DNA from: an uncultured Pseudoxanthomonas sp.
GTDB taxonomy: Bacteria; Pseudomonadota; Gammaproteobacteria; Xanthomonadales; Xanthomonadaceae
DNA: 22,670 nucleotides
NCBI GenBank assembly: GCA_937975725.1
Contig: CALJUL010000125.1
Location: 1 to 22,670 of the forward strand
Reading direction: 5' to 3'
Part shown: piece by piece, positions 1-9,146 of the stretch
Layout: every line of letters begins with the position of its first letter
How positions within the stretch are numbered: position 1 is the stretch's first letter
The notes under the pieces: generated by a model
What the model saw: only the letters and a program-made list of their open reading frames with translations
Told to the model about the DNA's origin: nothing
Database searches by the model: none
Translations under genes and position numbers: made by a program

Positions 1-436
1 ACCGACACCTCCGTCTGCGCGCCAGGCAGCGTCGCCGTCTTGGCGTACGTCACCGACGAGGATTCCACAGGCGTGGTCGTGTCGCAGTTCGTCGTGCAGC
101 CCGGGTTGTCGCCGCCCGTGCCCACCACCGCGTTGTTCACCGTGCCCGTGGCCGACGCATTCACCGTCGCCGTGTAGGTCAACGTGTACGGCGTCGCGCT
201 CGGCGCCGTGCCCACGGGCAGCGTGCACACCAGCGGGTTGGCCGCGTTGCACGTGAACGCACCGGCATTGGTCACCGAGCCGAACGTCAGGCCCGTGCCC
301 AGCGTATCGGTCAGCGTCACCACGTCCGTGGTCTGCGAGTTGGACACCGTCACCGACAGCGTGTAGGTGATCACGTCACCCACCGACACCTCCGTCTGCG
401 CGCCAGGCAGCGTCGCCGTCTTGGCGTACGTCACCG
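1..436. repeat. 55-bp perfect direct repeat within the DUF11 gene
   Basis: Bases 1-55 are identical to 382-436 (period 381 bp), encoding the module boundary VTYAKTATLPGAQTEVS in both copies. Sequence outside the 55 bp is clearly diverged, so only the boundary is homogenised. Confidence 0.9.
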
Positions 437-3083
437 CAGGCGCCGCCACAGGCGTCACGACGGTCGTCGTGCAGCCCGGATCGGTGCTGCCCACCGGGCA
501 GGCCGGGCTGGTCGACACGGCGGTGTTGCTGATCCGGCCCGCCGCCACGTCCGTCACCGTCACCGTATAGGTGCCCGTCAGCACGCAGGTCGCGCCCAGT
601 GCCACCGTCGGACAGGTCTGGCTGCTCGGCGTGATCATCGGATCGCTGACCACCACGCCGGTCAGCGTGGTGTTGCCGGTGTTGGTCATCGTGACCGTGT
701 AGGTCAGCACGTCGCCCAAGCTCACCGTGCCGCTGGCATCGCCATCGGCGTTGTTGGTCAGCGCCTTGCTCAGCGTCTGCGCAGGCGACTGGGACACCGT
801 GACCGTGGCCGTATCCGGCGGACTGGTCGTGGTGTCGCCGATCGGATCAAAGCCCGAGGCCGTGGCCGTGTTGGTGATCGAGCCGGCGTCGATGTCCTGC
901 TGGGTCACCGTATAGGTGCCCGAGCAGGTCGTGGTCGCGGTCGGGGCCAGCGTGGTCACCGGACAGGTGACCGTCGGCGCCGTGCCGGTGCCGCTGAACG
1001 CGGTCTCGTTGACCTGCAGGCCCGTGATGGCCACGTTGCCGGTGTTGGTCACCAGGAACGAGTAGGTCACCGTCTGGCCCACCGCCGACACCGTCGTCGG
1101 CGAGGCCGTCTTGTCGATGGTCAGCGAGGGGTTGCCGACCACCGGGGTGAGGACTTCGCCCGTGCACCGCATGTGATTCGGACAGCCATCATCGCCGCCA
1201 CCGGAAACGATGGCCGAGTTCGCCACCGACGGCACCGCCGCTGCCGTCGGCGTCACCGGGATCACGAAGCTTACGCTCGCACCCGCGGCGAATCCGGCAG
1301 GAATGGTGCAGGTCACCGTCTGGCCCGCGGCCGAACAACCGGCCGGCAGCACACCCAAGGTCAGGCTTGCCGGCACGTTGTCGACGATGGTGGCCGGCTG
1401 CGTGGTGGCGGTCGCACCAGAGAAGTTCCGGACCAGCAGCGTATAGCTGGCCAGCACACCCACCTGGAACTCGGATCCGCTGGCGGTCTTCATGATGTCC
1501 AACCGCGGCCACAGAACTTCGGTCTGCGTGCTGCTGCAGCTAGTGGTCGCACTGTTGGAACAGCCCGGGCCCGGCGGCGTGCCCGGATTGCCGGTGCCCG
1601 TCGGGTTGGTGGCCGCGTAGTTGGTATACCCCCAACTATTGCCGATGCCATCGGGGTGCACCACAGACGCGGTGACCGTCAGGGTCACCGTGGCCGTGGC
1701 GCCCGGCGCGAGCGGGCCCGGCACGGTGCAGGTCAGCAGCGCGCCCTGCGAGTTCAGATTGGTGCAGCTCGCGCCCGTTGCGGCCGTGGCCTGCATTTCA
1801 GCCGGCAACTGGTCCTGCACGATCAGGTTGGTGCCGGTGGTGGCGCCGCCGCTGTTGGTCAGCGTCAGCGTGTACTGGAAGCTGCTGCCCATCGGCACCG
1901 ATGCCGGACCCGCCTTGACCACCGACACGTTCGCCGTGGCCGTGGACGTCACCGTGGCCGTGTCCGGCGGCGAAGTCGTCGTACCACCGCCCGGATTGGT
2001 GCCCGAGGCTGTGGCCGTGTTGGTGATGGAGCCGGTGTCGATGTCCTGCTGGGTCACCGTGTAGGTGCCCGAGCAGGTCGTGGTCGCGGCCGGGGCCAGC
2101 GTGGTCGTCGGGCAGGTGACCGTCGGCGCCGTACCGGTGCCGCTGAAGGCGGTCTCGTTGATCTGCAGGCCAGTGATGGTCACGTTGCCCGTGTTCGTCA
2201 CCAGGAACGAGTACGTCACCGTCTGCCCCGCCGCCGACAGCGTCGTCGGCGAAGCCGTCTTGTCGACCGTCAACGAGGGAGATGCCTGGAACGTGTTGAC
2301 GATGGTGCACGTCGCCGACTGGCCGTTGGCCAGCGTGAGCTGGTTGCCCGACAGCGTGCCGGCGTTGCAGTCCCATGTACCGGCGGCATAGCCGGCCACG
2401 GTGGCTTCGGACAGCGTGTAGACGCCGGCATTGACCGCGGCACTGGTCACGGCAGCGGTACCGCTCACGCCGGTGATCGTGGTCGGGCCGGTGGCCGTCA
2501 GCGGGAAGTTGGCGACCGTCGCGGTGCCGCCGTTGGTGTTGACCACGGTCTTGACCAGGGTCAGCGTCGCCGCCTGATCGTCGTTGGTGATGGTGCAGGT
2601 GGCGACGTCTCCGCCCGCCAGCGCGACGGAATTGGAAACGACCGGAGCCGCGCCGTTGACGACGCAGCTATAAGTGCCGGCGGCGTAGCCGGAGGGACCG
2701 CCCGATTCGCTCAGGGTATAGGTGCCCACCGGTACCGCAACACTGGTAACCGCTCCTGTGCCGGTGACGCCGCTGACCGTGGACGAGGGGCCGGTAGCCG
2801 TCAGGGTCCACGCAGTGGGGAGAGCGGTGCCGCCGTTGTCGTTGACGACGTTCTTGACCAGCGTCAGTCGGGGCAGCGGCAGCACGTTGACCGTGGCCGT
2901 CGATGAATTGTTGCCAGGATCGGAATCCGTGACACCGGCCGGTGGCGCGACGGTTGCCGTGTTGGAGACCTGGGTCTGCGCGGTTGCTGGCAAAGCCAAT
3001 GCACTGCAAATACCCAGAAGCCCCCACATGAAGGCTTGATGGCTACGGCGTGCCAGGCGGCGAAGATTGGTCGAAGCGTACAC
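1..3083 (-). CDS. Large secreted DUF11/prealbumin-like repeat protein, N-terminal part (cut by left edge)
   Basis: About 1027 codons are present in one uninterrupted minus-strand frame that continues past base 1. I start it at GTG 3083-3081, preceded by AAGGGA (3089-3094); ATG 3029 would leave almost no basic n-region. Residues 1-35 form a Sec signal (LRRLARR, hydrophobic GLLGICSALAL, cleavage near ATA/Q). A short SNTATV segment follows, then two prealbumin/SpaA-like modules (about 70-165 and 171-262; LTLVKxVVNxNGGTA). DUF11-type Ig-like modules start near residues 267, 381, 527, 651, 770 and 883, with a seventh entering at the edge; hallmarks are K-T/A, GQTVTYS or GDVITYT, VTNTGN and SNTA. 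Such proteins are secreted or surface exposed in Xanthomonadaceae, but no biochemical role is established to my knowledge. Adhesion or surface-layer function is inference. The C-terminus, and so any anchoring domain, lies outside the window. Confidence 0.88.
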   Translation of the reverse strand, partial: MYASTNLRRLARRSHQAFMWGLLGICSALALPATAQTQVSNTATVAPPAGVTDSDPGNNSSTATVNVLPLPRLTLVKNVVNDNGGTALPTAWTLTATGPSSTVSGVTGTGAVTSVAVPVGTYTLSESGGPSGYAAGTYSCVVNGAAPVVSNSVALAGGDVATCTITNDDQAATLTLVKTVVNTNGGTATVANFPLTATGPTTITGVSGTAAVTSAAVNAGVYTLSEATVAGYAAGTWDCNAGTLSGNQLTLANGQSATCTIVNTFQASPSLTVDKTASPTTLSAAGQTVTYSFLVTNTGNVTITGLQINETAFSGTGTAPTVTCPTTTLAPAATTTCSGTYTVTQQDIDTGSITNTATASGTNPGGGTTTSPPDTATVTSTATANVSVVKAGPASVPMGSSFQYTLTLTNSGGATTGTNLIVQDQLPAEMQATAATGASCTNLNSQGALLTCTVPGPLAPGATATVTLTVTASVVHPDGIGNSWGYTNYAATNPTGTGNPGTPPGPGCSNSATTSCSSTQTEVLWPRLDIMKTASGSEFQVGVLASYTLLVRNFSGATATTQPATIVDNVPASLTLGVLPAGCSAAGQTVTCTIPAGFAAGASVSFVIPVTPTAAAVPSVANSAIVSGGGDDGCPNHMRCTGEVLTPVVGNPSLTIDKTASPTTVSAVGQTVTYSFLVTNTGNVAITGLQVNETAFSGTGTAPTVTCPVTTLAPTATTTCSGTYTVTQQDIDAGSITNTATASGFDPIGDTTTSPPDTATVTVSQSPAQTLSKALTNNADGDASGTVSLGDVLTYTVTMTNTGNTTLTGVVVSDPMITPSSQTCPTVALGATCVLTGTYTVTVTDVAAGRISNTAVSTSPACPVGSTDPGCTTTVVTPVAAPAVTYAKTATLPGAQTEVSVGDVITYTLSVTVSNSQTTDVVTLTDTLGTGLTFGSVTNAGAFTCNAANPLVCTLPVGTAPSATPYTLTYTATVNASATGTVNNAVVGTGGDNPGCTTNCDTTTPVESSSVTYAKTATLPGAQTEVS
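892..2279. repeat. Long near-identical direct repeat of a DUF11 module
   Basis: Bases about 892-1130 and 2041-2279 match with only scattered substitutions at a constant offset of 1149 bp. They encode almost the same DUF11 module (DKTASPTT...GQTVTYSFLVTNTGN...VTQQDID). The two copies are separated by two unrelated DUF11 modules. Confidence 0.85.
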
Positions 3084-3459
3084 GGTGGTCCCTTGCGCTG
3101 GATCGAAACAAAACCAGCCCGGGACTGCCTCCCCCAAGGCTGTCTTGCATTACTACTGACTTGCCCCTCCGGTCGACGCGAGCATTGCGATGCACGCGAA
3201 CCTTCCAAGTGGGTACAGAATCACAGTTCGGGCTCCAAGCCCTCAACAGGACACGCGCCAAAAAACGTGATTCAAATCGCAATCTGACGGTAGTTTAACG
3301 CCAGAATCTTGCCTTCGGGCGGGCAATCTGTGCATGGCGGCACATCTCATGGCTGTCAGAGACTTGGCGTTTTCGCTCCGAAAATGAACAGGGCACGCGT
3401 AGCCGGATCCGCCCTCCTCGGACGAGCAGGGCAGAGAACGTGGAAGTAAAGAAAGAATG
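3084..3459. other. Intergenic region upstream of the DUF11 gene
   Basis: No convincing gene is seen in these 376 bases on either strand. The part next to 3083 must hold the DUF11-gene promoter and leader on the minus strand. It has AT-richer tracts (about 3255-3300), but I could not pick a -35/-10 pair with confidence. A half-site TGTGA on the minus strand near 3220 lacks its TCACA partner. Confidence 0.5.
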
Positions 3460-3479
3460 AGGCCGGCGGGTGCCGGCCT
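3460..3479 (-). terminator. Intrinsic terminator of the GntR-family gene
   Basis: An 8-bp perfect GC-rich stem (3460-3467 with 3472-3479) and a 4-nt loop lie 3 bp past the gntR stop. Read on the minus strand the stem is followed by a T-rich run (CATTCTTTCTTTAC), as expected for Rho-independent termination in that direction. Confidence 0.8.
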
Positions 3480-3482
3480 GGG

Positions 3483-4232
3483 TCAGTCGCTCTGGAGTTC
3501 GGCGACGAAGTCGTAGGCGTCGCCCCGGTAATAGGAGCGGGTGGATTCGACCACGCGGCCGTCCTCCAGGAAGGCACGGCGCTCCACCAGCAGGCCCGGG
3601 GCACCGACCGGCAGTTCCAGGTGGCGGGCGGCTTCTTCGTCCAGGGCCACGGCGCGCAGGCGTTGCAGGGCGCGCTTGGGACGATGGCCGTAGGCGTCCA
3701 GGGCCTCGTAGAGGGACGTGGACACGCTGTCGGGGTCGGGCAGCAGGGCGTAGGGCACCAGTGTCCGCTCGATGGCGATGGGCGACCCGTCCACGTGCCG
3801 CAGGCGGTACATGCGAACCACGCCGCTGCCGGGGGACAGGTTCAGGGCCATGGATTCTTCGGGCGTCACTTCGCCCACGCTGCGCTCCAGGAACTTCACC
3901 TGCGGGTTCAGCCCGCGCTCGCGCAGGTCGTCGGTGAAGCTGGTCAGGCGCGAGAACTGGCGCAGGATGCGCTCGGCCACGAAAGTGCCGGCACCTTGCC
4001 GCTGCACCAGCAGCCCGGCTTCGATCAGGCCCGCCAGCGCCTTGCGGATGGTCACCCGCGACAGGTCCAGCAACTGGGCCAGGTCCCGCTCGCTGGGCAG
4101 CGCCTGCCCGGGCCGCAGTACGCCGGCATCCATCAGGTTCTGCAGCGCGCGGCGCAGGCGCAGGTAGGCCACCGCGCGGGTGGACTCCCCCGCCTGCAGG
4201 CGCTGGTATTCCTCGAGCAGGTTCTTTTGCAT
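3483..4232 (-). CDS. GntR-family (HutC subfamily) transcriptional regulator with UTRA domain
   Basis: 249 residues. The N-terminal winged helix-turn-helix spans about 18-87 (LRPGQALPSERDLAQLLDLS, then TIRKAL...GLL...GAGTFV). A UTRA effector domain fills about 105-245 (VVRMYRLRHVDGSPIAIERT; ESTRSYYRGDAYDF). UTRA domains bind small ligands such as sugar phosphates, amino sugars or histidine-pathway intermediates; the ligand here cannot be read from sequence. I place the start at ATG 4232 rather than 4271. The protein then begins MQKNLLEEYQ, and a good promoter (TTGCGA-N17-TATTTT) ends 7 bp before this ATG with no Shine-Dalgarno. The gene is divergent from zwf and shares with it a pair of TGGTA-N6-TGGTA sites, so autoregulation and control of zwf are the natural inference. 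Confidence 0.9.
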   Translation of the reverse strand: MQKNLLEEYQRLQAGESTRAVAYLRLRRALQNLMDAGVLRPGQALPSERDLAQLLDLSRVTIRKALAGLIEAGLLVQRQGAGTFVAERILRQFSRLTSFTDDLRERGLNPQVKFLERSVGEVTPEESMALNLSPGSGVVRMYRLRHVDGSPIAIERTLVPYALLPDPDSVSTSLYEALDAYGHRPKRALQRLRAVALDEEAARHLELPVGAPGLLVERRAFLEDGRVVESTRSYYRGDAYDFVAELQSD

Positions 4233-4239
4233 GGCGAAT

Positions 4240-4268
4240 AAAATACCAGTCACGTACCAATGTCGCAA
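4240..4268 (-). promoter_or_regulatory. Promoter of the GntR-family gene, likely leaderless
   Basis: On the minus strand, TTGCGA (4268-4263) is separated by exactly 17 bp from TATTTT (4245-4240). The -10 ends 7 bp before ATG 4232, which would put the transcription start at or next to the start codon. No ribosome-binding sequence is seen, consistent with a leaderless mRNA. Confidence 0.6.
4244..4259 (-). promoter_or_regulatory. Candidate GntR operator 1 (TGGTA-N6-TGGTA)
   Basis: On the minus strand TGGTA occurs twice with an 11-bp period (half-sites 4259-4255 and 4248-4244). The site lies in the spacer of the gntR promoter and overlaps the -10. TGGT-type half-sites are typical for GntR-family regulators, although those are usually inverted rather than direct. 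Confidence 0.55.
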
Positions 4269-4293
4269 CAATCCCTCTACAACACCGGACCTG

Positions 4294-4324
4294 TTGGCAT
4301 GCCCTGGTAGCTCGGTGGTATGGT
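4294..4324 (+). promoter_or_regulatory. Putative zwf promoter
   Basis: TTGGCA (4294-4299) is followed by TATGGT (4319-4324, 19-bp spacer) or TGGTAT (4316-4321, 16-bp spacer). The -10 choice is uncertain. Either way operator 2 covers the spacer, and the leader to GTG 4361 would be about 30 nt. Confidence 0.4.
4305..4320 (+). promoter_or_regulatory. Candidate GntR operator 2 (TGGTA-N6-TGGTA)
   Basis: This has the same architecture as operator 1, now on the plus strand facing zwf (half-sites 4305-4309 and 4316-4320, N6 spacer). It lies immediately downstream of a TTGGCA -35-like hexamer and overlaps the likely -10. Confidence 0.55.
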
Positions 4325-4360
4325 GAACACCCCGCTCCTTCCCGCCGCAACGAGACGCCC

Positions 4361-5839
<1,479 letters not shown>

Positions 5840-5847
5840 CGTCGCCC

Positions 5848-5867
5848 GGCCCCGCTCCGGCGGGGCC
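5848..5867 (+). terminator. GC hairpin between zwf and pgl
   Basis: An 8-bp perfect stem (5848-5855 with 5860-5867) with a TCCG loop is followed by only a very short T stretch (TTCGCCC). It may act as a weak or partial terminator, or stabilise the zwf 3' end, so pgl could be expressed at a lower level than zwf. Confidence 0.5.
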
Positions 5868-5927
5868 TTCGCCCGGTCATCGGCCGGCCTGCCTTCCCCC
5901 GGGAAGCCCCCACTCCCGAGTCGCTCC

Positions 5928-6641
5928 ATGCCCCCCACCGATCTTTCGCTGCAGATCCAGCTCCACCCGTTCCCCGACGCCGACACCGTGGCCGGCGCGC
6001 TCGCCCAGGCCGTGGCCGACGACCTGCGCGCGGCGCTGGCCCTGCGCGGCCAGGCCAGCGTGGCCCTGTCCGGCGGCACCACGCCTCGGCGCTTCCTGCG
6101 GGCGCTGTCCGCGCAGGCGCTGGACTGGCCCAAGGTCACCGTCACTCTGGTGGACGAGCGCTGGGTCGCCGAGGACAGCGAGCGCTCCAACGCCCGCTTG
6201 TTGAAGGAATGCCTGCTGCACGGCGAGGCGGCCGCGGCCCGCTTCGTGCCCCTCTACCGTCCCGCGCCGACGCCCGAGGACGCATTGTCTGCCGTGGAGG
6301 CCGACCTGCCCGGCACGCTGGACGTAGCGGTGCTGGGCATGGGCACGGACGGCCACACGGCTTCGTTCTTCCCCGGCGGCGACCACCTGGCGCAGGCGCT
6401 GGACCCGGCCGCGCGCGAACGCCTGCTGCCGATGCACGCGCCCGGCGCCGGCGAGTCCCGCATCACCCTGACCCTGCCCATGCTGCGCGACGCCGGCCGC
6501 CTGTACCTGCATATCGAAGGCGCCGAGAAACGGCAAGTGCTGCAGCAGGCGCTCTCCGGCCAGGGTGCCGGCGCCCGCTATCCCATGCACGCGGTGTTGC
6601 AGGCGCTGGTTTCGCCGTTGCAGGTGTACCTGGCCGCCTGA
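5928..6641 (+). CDS. pgl: 6-phosphogluconolactonase (DevB type)
   Basis: 237 residues, normal for the family. It hydrolyses 6-phospho-glucono-1,5-lactone made by Zwf to 6-phosphogluconate, in the cytoplasm. Family motifs are visible: phosphate-binding SGGTTPRRF (48-56), DERWV (76-80) and GMGTDGHTASFFPGG (137-151). It has no signal peptide. The start ATG 5928 gives the usual N-terminus but lacks a clear Shine-Dalgarno sequence. It is co-directional with zwf. The glucokinase, edd and eda genes that often accompany zwf-pgl in relatives are not next to it here; a cytochrome gene follows. Confidence 0.95.
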   Translation: MPPTDLSLQIQLHPFPDADTVAGALAQAVADDLRAALALRGQASVALSGGTTPRRFLRALSAQALDWPKVTVTLVDERWVAEDSERSNARLLKECLLHGEAAAARFVPLYRPAPTPEDALSAVEADLPGTLDVAVLGMGTDGHTASFFPGGDHLAQALDPAARERLLPMHAPGAGESRITLTLPMLRDAGRLYLHIEGAEKRQVLQQALSGQGAGARYPMHAVLQALVSPLQVYLAA

Positions 6642-6652
6642 GCCGGCCAATA

Positions 6653-6683
6653 TTGAGAAGAACGCGGCCTGCCTGCGTATAAT
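6653..6683 (+). promoter_or_regulatory. Promoter of the cytochrome c5 gene
   Basis: A perfect TATAAT (6678-6683) is preceded by TTGAGA (6653-6658, 19-bp spacer; GAGAAG at 6655-6660 would give 17). It starts 11 bp after the pgl stop and implies a leader of about 80 nt. Confidence 0.65.
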
Positions 6684-6758
6684 GGCCGCCTTGCCTGCGG
6701 CGTCCCGGCGCCCCGGCCCCCGTTCTGGTAGCCATGCATGGCCTCTGGCCGTGCTGCC

Positions 6759-6769
6759 AAAGGTGCAAT
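6759..6769 (+). promoter_or_regulatory. Ribosome-binding site deciding the cytochrome c5 start
   Basis: AAAGGTG (6759-6765) lies 4 bp before GTG 6770. The upstream in-frame ATG 6734 has no such sequence and would add 12 residues to an otherwise conserved N-terminus. Confidence 0.6.
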
Positions 6770-7288
6770 GTGCATAACTACGACCTCGAATTCCTGAAGC
6801 GTTTCTCGATGGTGATCGGCTTCCTGGTGCTGGTGGCCCTGGGCCTGGCCGTGGGCGCCTACTTCCTGCACGGCGCGCTGCCGCCTGAAACCAACCCGCG
6901 GGCGCAGGCGATCGTCGAGGGCCGCATCGCGCCGGCCGGCGCGGTGTGCGCGGGCGAGCCCGGCGCCCCCGCCCAGGCCGCCGCCGCGGCCGCCGCGCAG
7001 GCCGCCGCCTCTTCGCAGGTCGCCTATGGCGGCACCACCGACGGCGAGGTCATCTACAACAACCTCTGCGGCGCCTGCCACACCAACGGCGTGGGCAAGG
7101 CCCCGATGCTGACGGCCGCCGGCCTGGGCGCCCGCATCGGCAAGGGCAAGGACACCCTGTACAAGCACGCCATCGAGGGCTTCACCGGCCCCGACGGCGG
7201 CACCATGCCGCCCAAGGGCGGCAACCCGGCGCTGACCGACGAGCAGGTGCACGCCACCGTCGACTGGATGCTGGCCAACATCAAGTAA
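6770..7288 (+). CDS. Membrane-anchored cytochrome c5 family protein
   Basis: 172 residues from GTG 6770 (MHNYDLEFLKRFS). An uncleaved N-terminal transmembrane anchor spans about 14-37 (MVIGFLVLVALGLAVGAYFL). An Ala-rich linker follows (about 65-80, largely A with Q), then a class I cytochrome c domain with the haem-attachment motif C100-G-A-C103-H104. The likely axial methionine is M146 in GGTMPPKGG. The haem domain would face the periplasm and shuttle electrons between respiratory complexes; its partner oxidase is not in the window. It has its own promoter and terminator, so it is monocistronic. The Ala-rich linker is probably a flexible tether (inference). Confidence 0.92.
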   Translation: MHNYDLEFLKRFSMVIGFLVLVALGLAVGAYFLHGALPPETNPRAQAIVEGRIAPAGAVCAGEPGAPAQAAAAAAAQAAASSQVAYGGTTDGEVIYNNLCGACHTNGVGKAPMLTAAGLGARIGKGKDTLYKHAIEGFTGPDGGTMPPKGGNPALTDEQVHATVDWMLANIK

Positions 7289-7310
7289 GCCGGCCTCCCC
7301 ACGGGGAACC

Positions 7311-7334
7311 GAACGCCGCCTCCGGGCGGCGTTC
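7311..7334 (+). terminator. Intrinsic terminator after cytochrome c5
   Basis: A perfect 10-bp stem (7311-7320 with 7325-7334) and TCCG tetraloop are followed by TCGTTTCC, 22 bp downstream of the cytochrome stop. Confidence 0.8.
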
Positions 7335-7412
7335 TCGTTTCCGGCCGGCGCAATGCGTCCCGGCGTCATCGCTTCCCGTTACCCTTTGCGCCTGCCCGAC
7401 CGGTCGCCCACG

Positions 7413-9146
7413 ATGAATCCGTCCCGCCTCCTGCTCTGCCTCGCCCTGTCCGCCGCGCTGTCGGCCCCCGCCTGCGCAGCCACGCCCGCCGGCACCGCGA
7501 TCCGCATCGGCCAGGTGCAGGGCGCCGGCGCGCGCAGTCCGCTGGAAGGCCAGACGGTAACCGTGGAAGGCGTGGTGACCGGCGCCTTCGTGGAGGGCCT
7601 GCGCGGCTTCTTCATCCAGGATGCCGGCGACGGCGATCCCGCCACCTCCGATGGCCTCTTCGTCGCCATCGAAGACGGCCAGCCGGTGCCGGCGCTGGCA
7701 TCGGGCGACCGCGTGCGCGTGCGCGGCGTGGTGGGCGAACGCAAGGCCGGCGGCGACGCCACCCTCACCGCCCTGCATGCGCCCGTGGTGACGCCGCTGG
7801 GCAAGGGCGACATCGCGCCGACCGGCATCGACCGCCCGCCCGCCGACTGGGAACGCTACGAAGGCATGCTCGTGCGCATCGACGCGCCGCTCACCCTCAG
7901 CGGCACCGACGCACTGGCCCGCTACGGCGAACTGACGGTGAGCTTCGACGGCCGCCTGTGGCAACCCAGCGAAGTGGCCGCCCCCGGCAGCGCCGAATCC
8001 AGGCGCATCACCGCCGACAACGCCCGCCGCCGGCTGGTGCTGGACGACGCCAGCGCCGCCCGCGATCCCGCCACCGTCTGGTACGCGCAGGACGGCCGGG
8101 CGCTGCGCACCGGCACCCTGCTGACCGGCGTGCAGGGGATCGTCGACGCGCGCAACGGCGGCTGGCGGCTGCAACTGACCCAGGCGCCGACGTTCGCGGC
8201 GGCGCAACGCCCCGCGCCGCCGCAGGTGGCCGGCAACGTGCGCATCGCCGCCTTCAACCTGGAAAACCTGTTCAACGGCGACGGCCGCGGCGGCGGTTTC
8301 CCCACCGAGCGTGGCGCCAGGACGGTGGCGCAATACCGCGCGCAGATCGCCAAGTTGGTGGCGACCATCCGCGGCCTGGACCCGGACATCGCCACGCTGA
8401 TGGAACTGGAGAACGACGGCTACGGCCCCGATTCCAGCCTGGCGCAACTCGTCACCGCCCTGAACGCCGGCGGCGGCGCGTGGCGCTTCATCGATGCGAA
8501 GCGGGGCCCCGGACCGGACACGATCCGCGTGGGCATCGTCTACCGCAGCGACCGGGTGAAGCCAGTCGGCCGGTACGCCACGCTGCAGGGCGGCCCCTAT
8601 GGCGAACGCAGCCGCAGCCCGCTGGCGCAGGCCTTCCGCACCGTGGCCGCGCCCAAGGGCAAGCCGCTGGTGGTGGTCGCCAACCACCTCAAGTCCAAGG
8701 GCTGCTCCGAAGCCACCGGCGCCGATGCCGACCAGAAGGACGGCCAGAGCTGCTGGAACGCGCTGCGCCTGGATTCGGCCAAGCGCCTGGACGCATGGCT
8801 GAAGACCGACCCCACCGGCACCCGCAGCGACCGTACCGTGCTGCTGGGCGACTTCAACGCCTATGCGATGGAAGACCCGGTGCGCTGGTTGCGCGACGAC
8901 GCCGGCTGGGTCGATGCATTCGCGCAGGCCCGCGTCGAACGTCCCTACAGCTACGTCTACAACGGCCAGGCCGGCCGCCTGGACCACGCCCTGCTCAGCC
9001 CCGCCCTGGTGGACCGCCTGCGCGGCGCCGCCGAGTGGCACATCAACGCCGACGAACAGGATGCGCAGGGCTACGTGGAGGGCGACCCCTCCGTGCCCTG
9101 GCGCAGCTCCGACCACGACCCCCTGCTGCTCGGCTTCGACCTGTAG
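7413..9146 (+). CDS. Secreted ExeM/NucH-like nuclease (OB-fold plus endonuclease/exonuclease/phosphatase domain)
   Basis: 577 residues from ATG 7413; the longer frame back to 7353 lacks a signal-like N-terminus. Residues 1-22 form a Sec signal (MNPSRLLLCLALSAALSAPACA). Residues about 28-130 resemble the OB-fold found ahead of extracellular nucleases (GQTVTVEGVVTGAF, GFFIQDAGDGD, GDRVRVRGVV). From 277 an EEP catalytic domain begins: RIAAFNLENLFN (N282), LMELEND with metal-binding E331, VVANHLKSKGC (H425), LLGDFNAY (D480, N482) and SSDHDP (D567, H568). All metal/catalytic positions of the EEP fold are present. Secreted relatives degrade extracellular DNA for phosphate acquisition or biofilm dispersal. 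A phosphodiesterase acting on another substrate cannot be excluded. The gene stands alone, and its TAG stop is the GTAG of a REP element. Confidence 0.85.
   Translation: MNPSRLLLCLALSAALSAPACAATPAGTAIRIGQVQGAGARSPLEGQTVTVEGVVTGAFVEGLRGFFIQDAGDGDPATSDGLFVAIEDGQPVPALASGDRVRVRGVVGERKAGGDATLTALHAPVVTPLGKGDIAPTGIDRPPADWERYEGMLVRIDAPLTLSGTDALARYGELTVSFDGRLWQPSEVAAPGSAESRRITADNARRRLVLDDASAARDPATVWYAQDGRALRTGTLLTGVQGIVDARNGGWRLQLTQAPTFAAAQRPAPPQVAGNVRIAAFNLENLFNGDGRGGGFPTERGARTVAQYRAQIAKLVATIRGLDPDIATLMELENDGYGPDSSLAQLVTALNAGGGAWRFIDAKRGPGPDTIRVGIVYRSDRVKPVGRYATLQGGPYGERSRSPLAQAFRTVAAPKGKPLVVVANHLKSKGCSEATGADADQKDGQSCWNALRLDSAKRLDAWLKTDPTGTRSDRTVLLGDFNAYAMEDPVRWLRDDAGWVDAFAQARVERPYSYVYNGQAGRLDHALLSPALVDRLRGAAEWHINADEQDAQGYVEGDPSVPWRSSDHDPLLLGFDL

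Noticed and set aside
1173..2906. 577-residue plus-strand open frame opposite the DUF11 gene
   Set aside because: Its composition is Arg/Gly/His-rich low-complexity typical of antisense frames in GC-rich DNA; the minus-strand frame has clear DUF11 modules and a signal peptide.
3205..3235. Clp/CRP site upstream of the DUF11 gene (TGTGATTCTGTACCC on the minus strand)
   Set aside because: Only one half-site matches; the partner ACCCA does not resemble TCACA.
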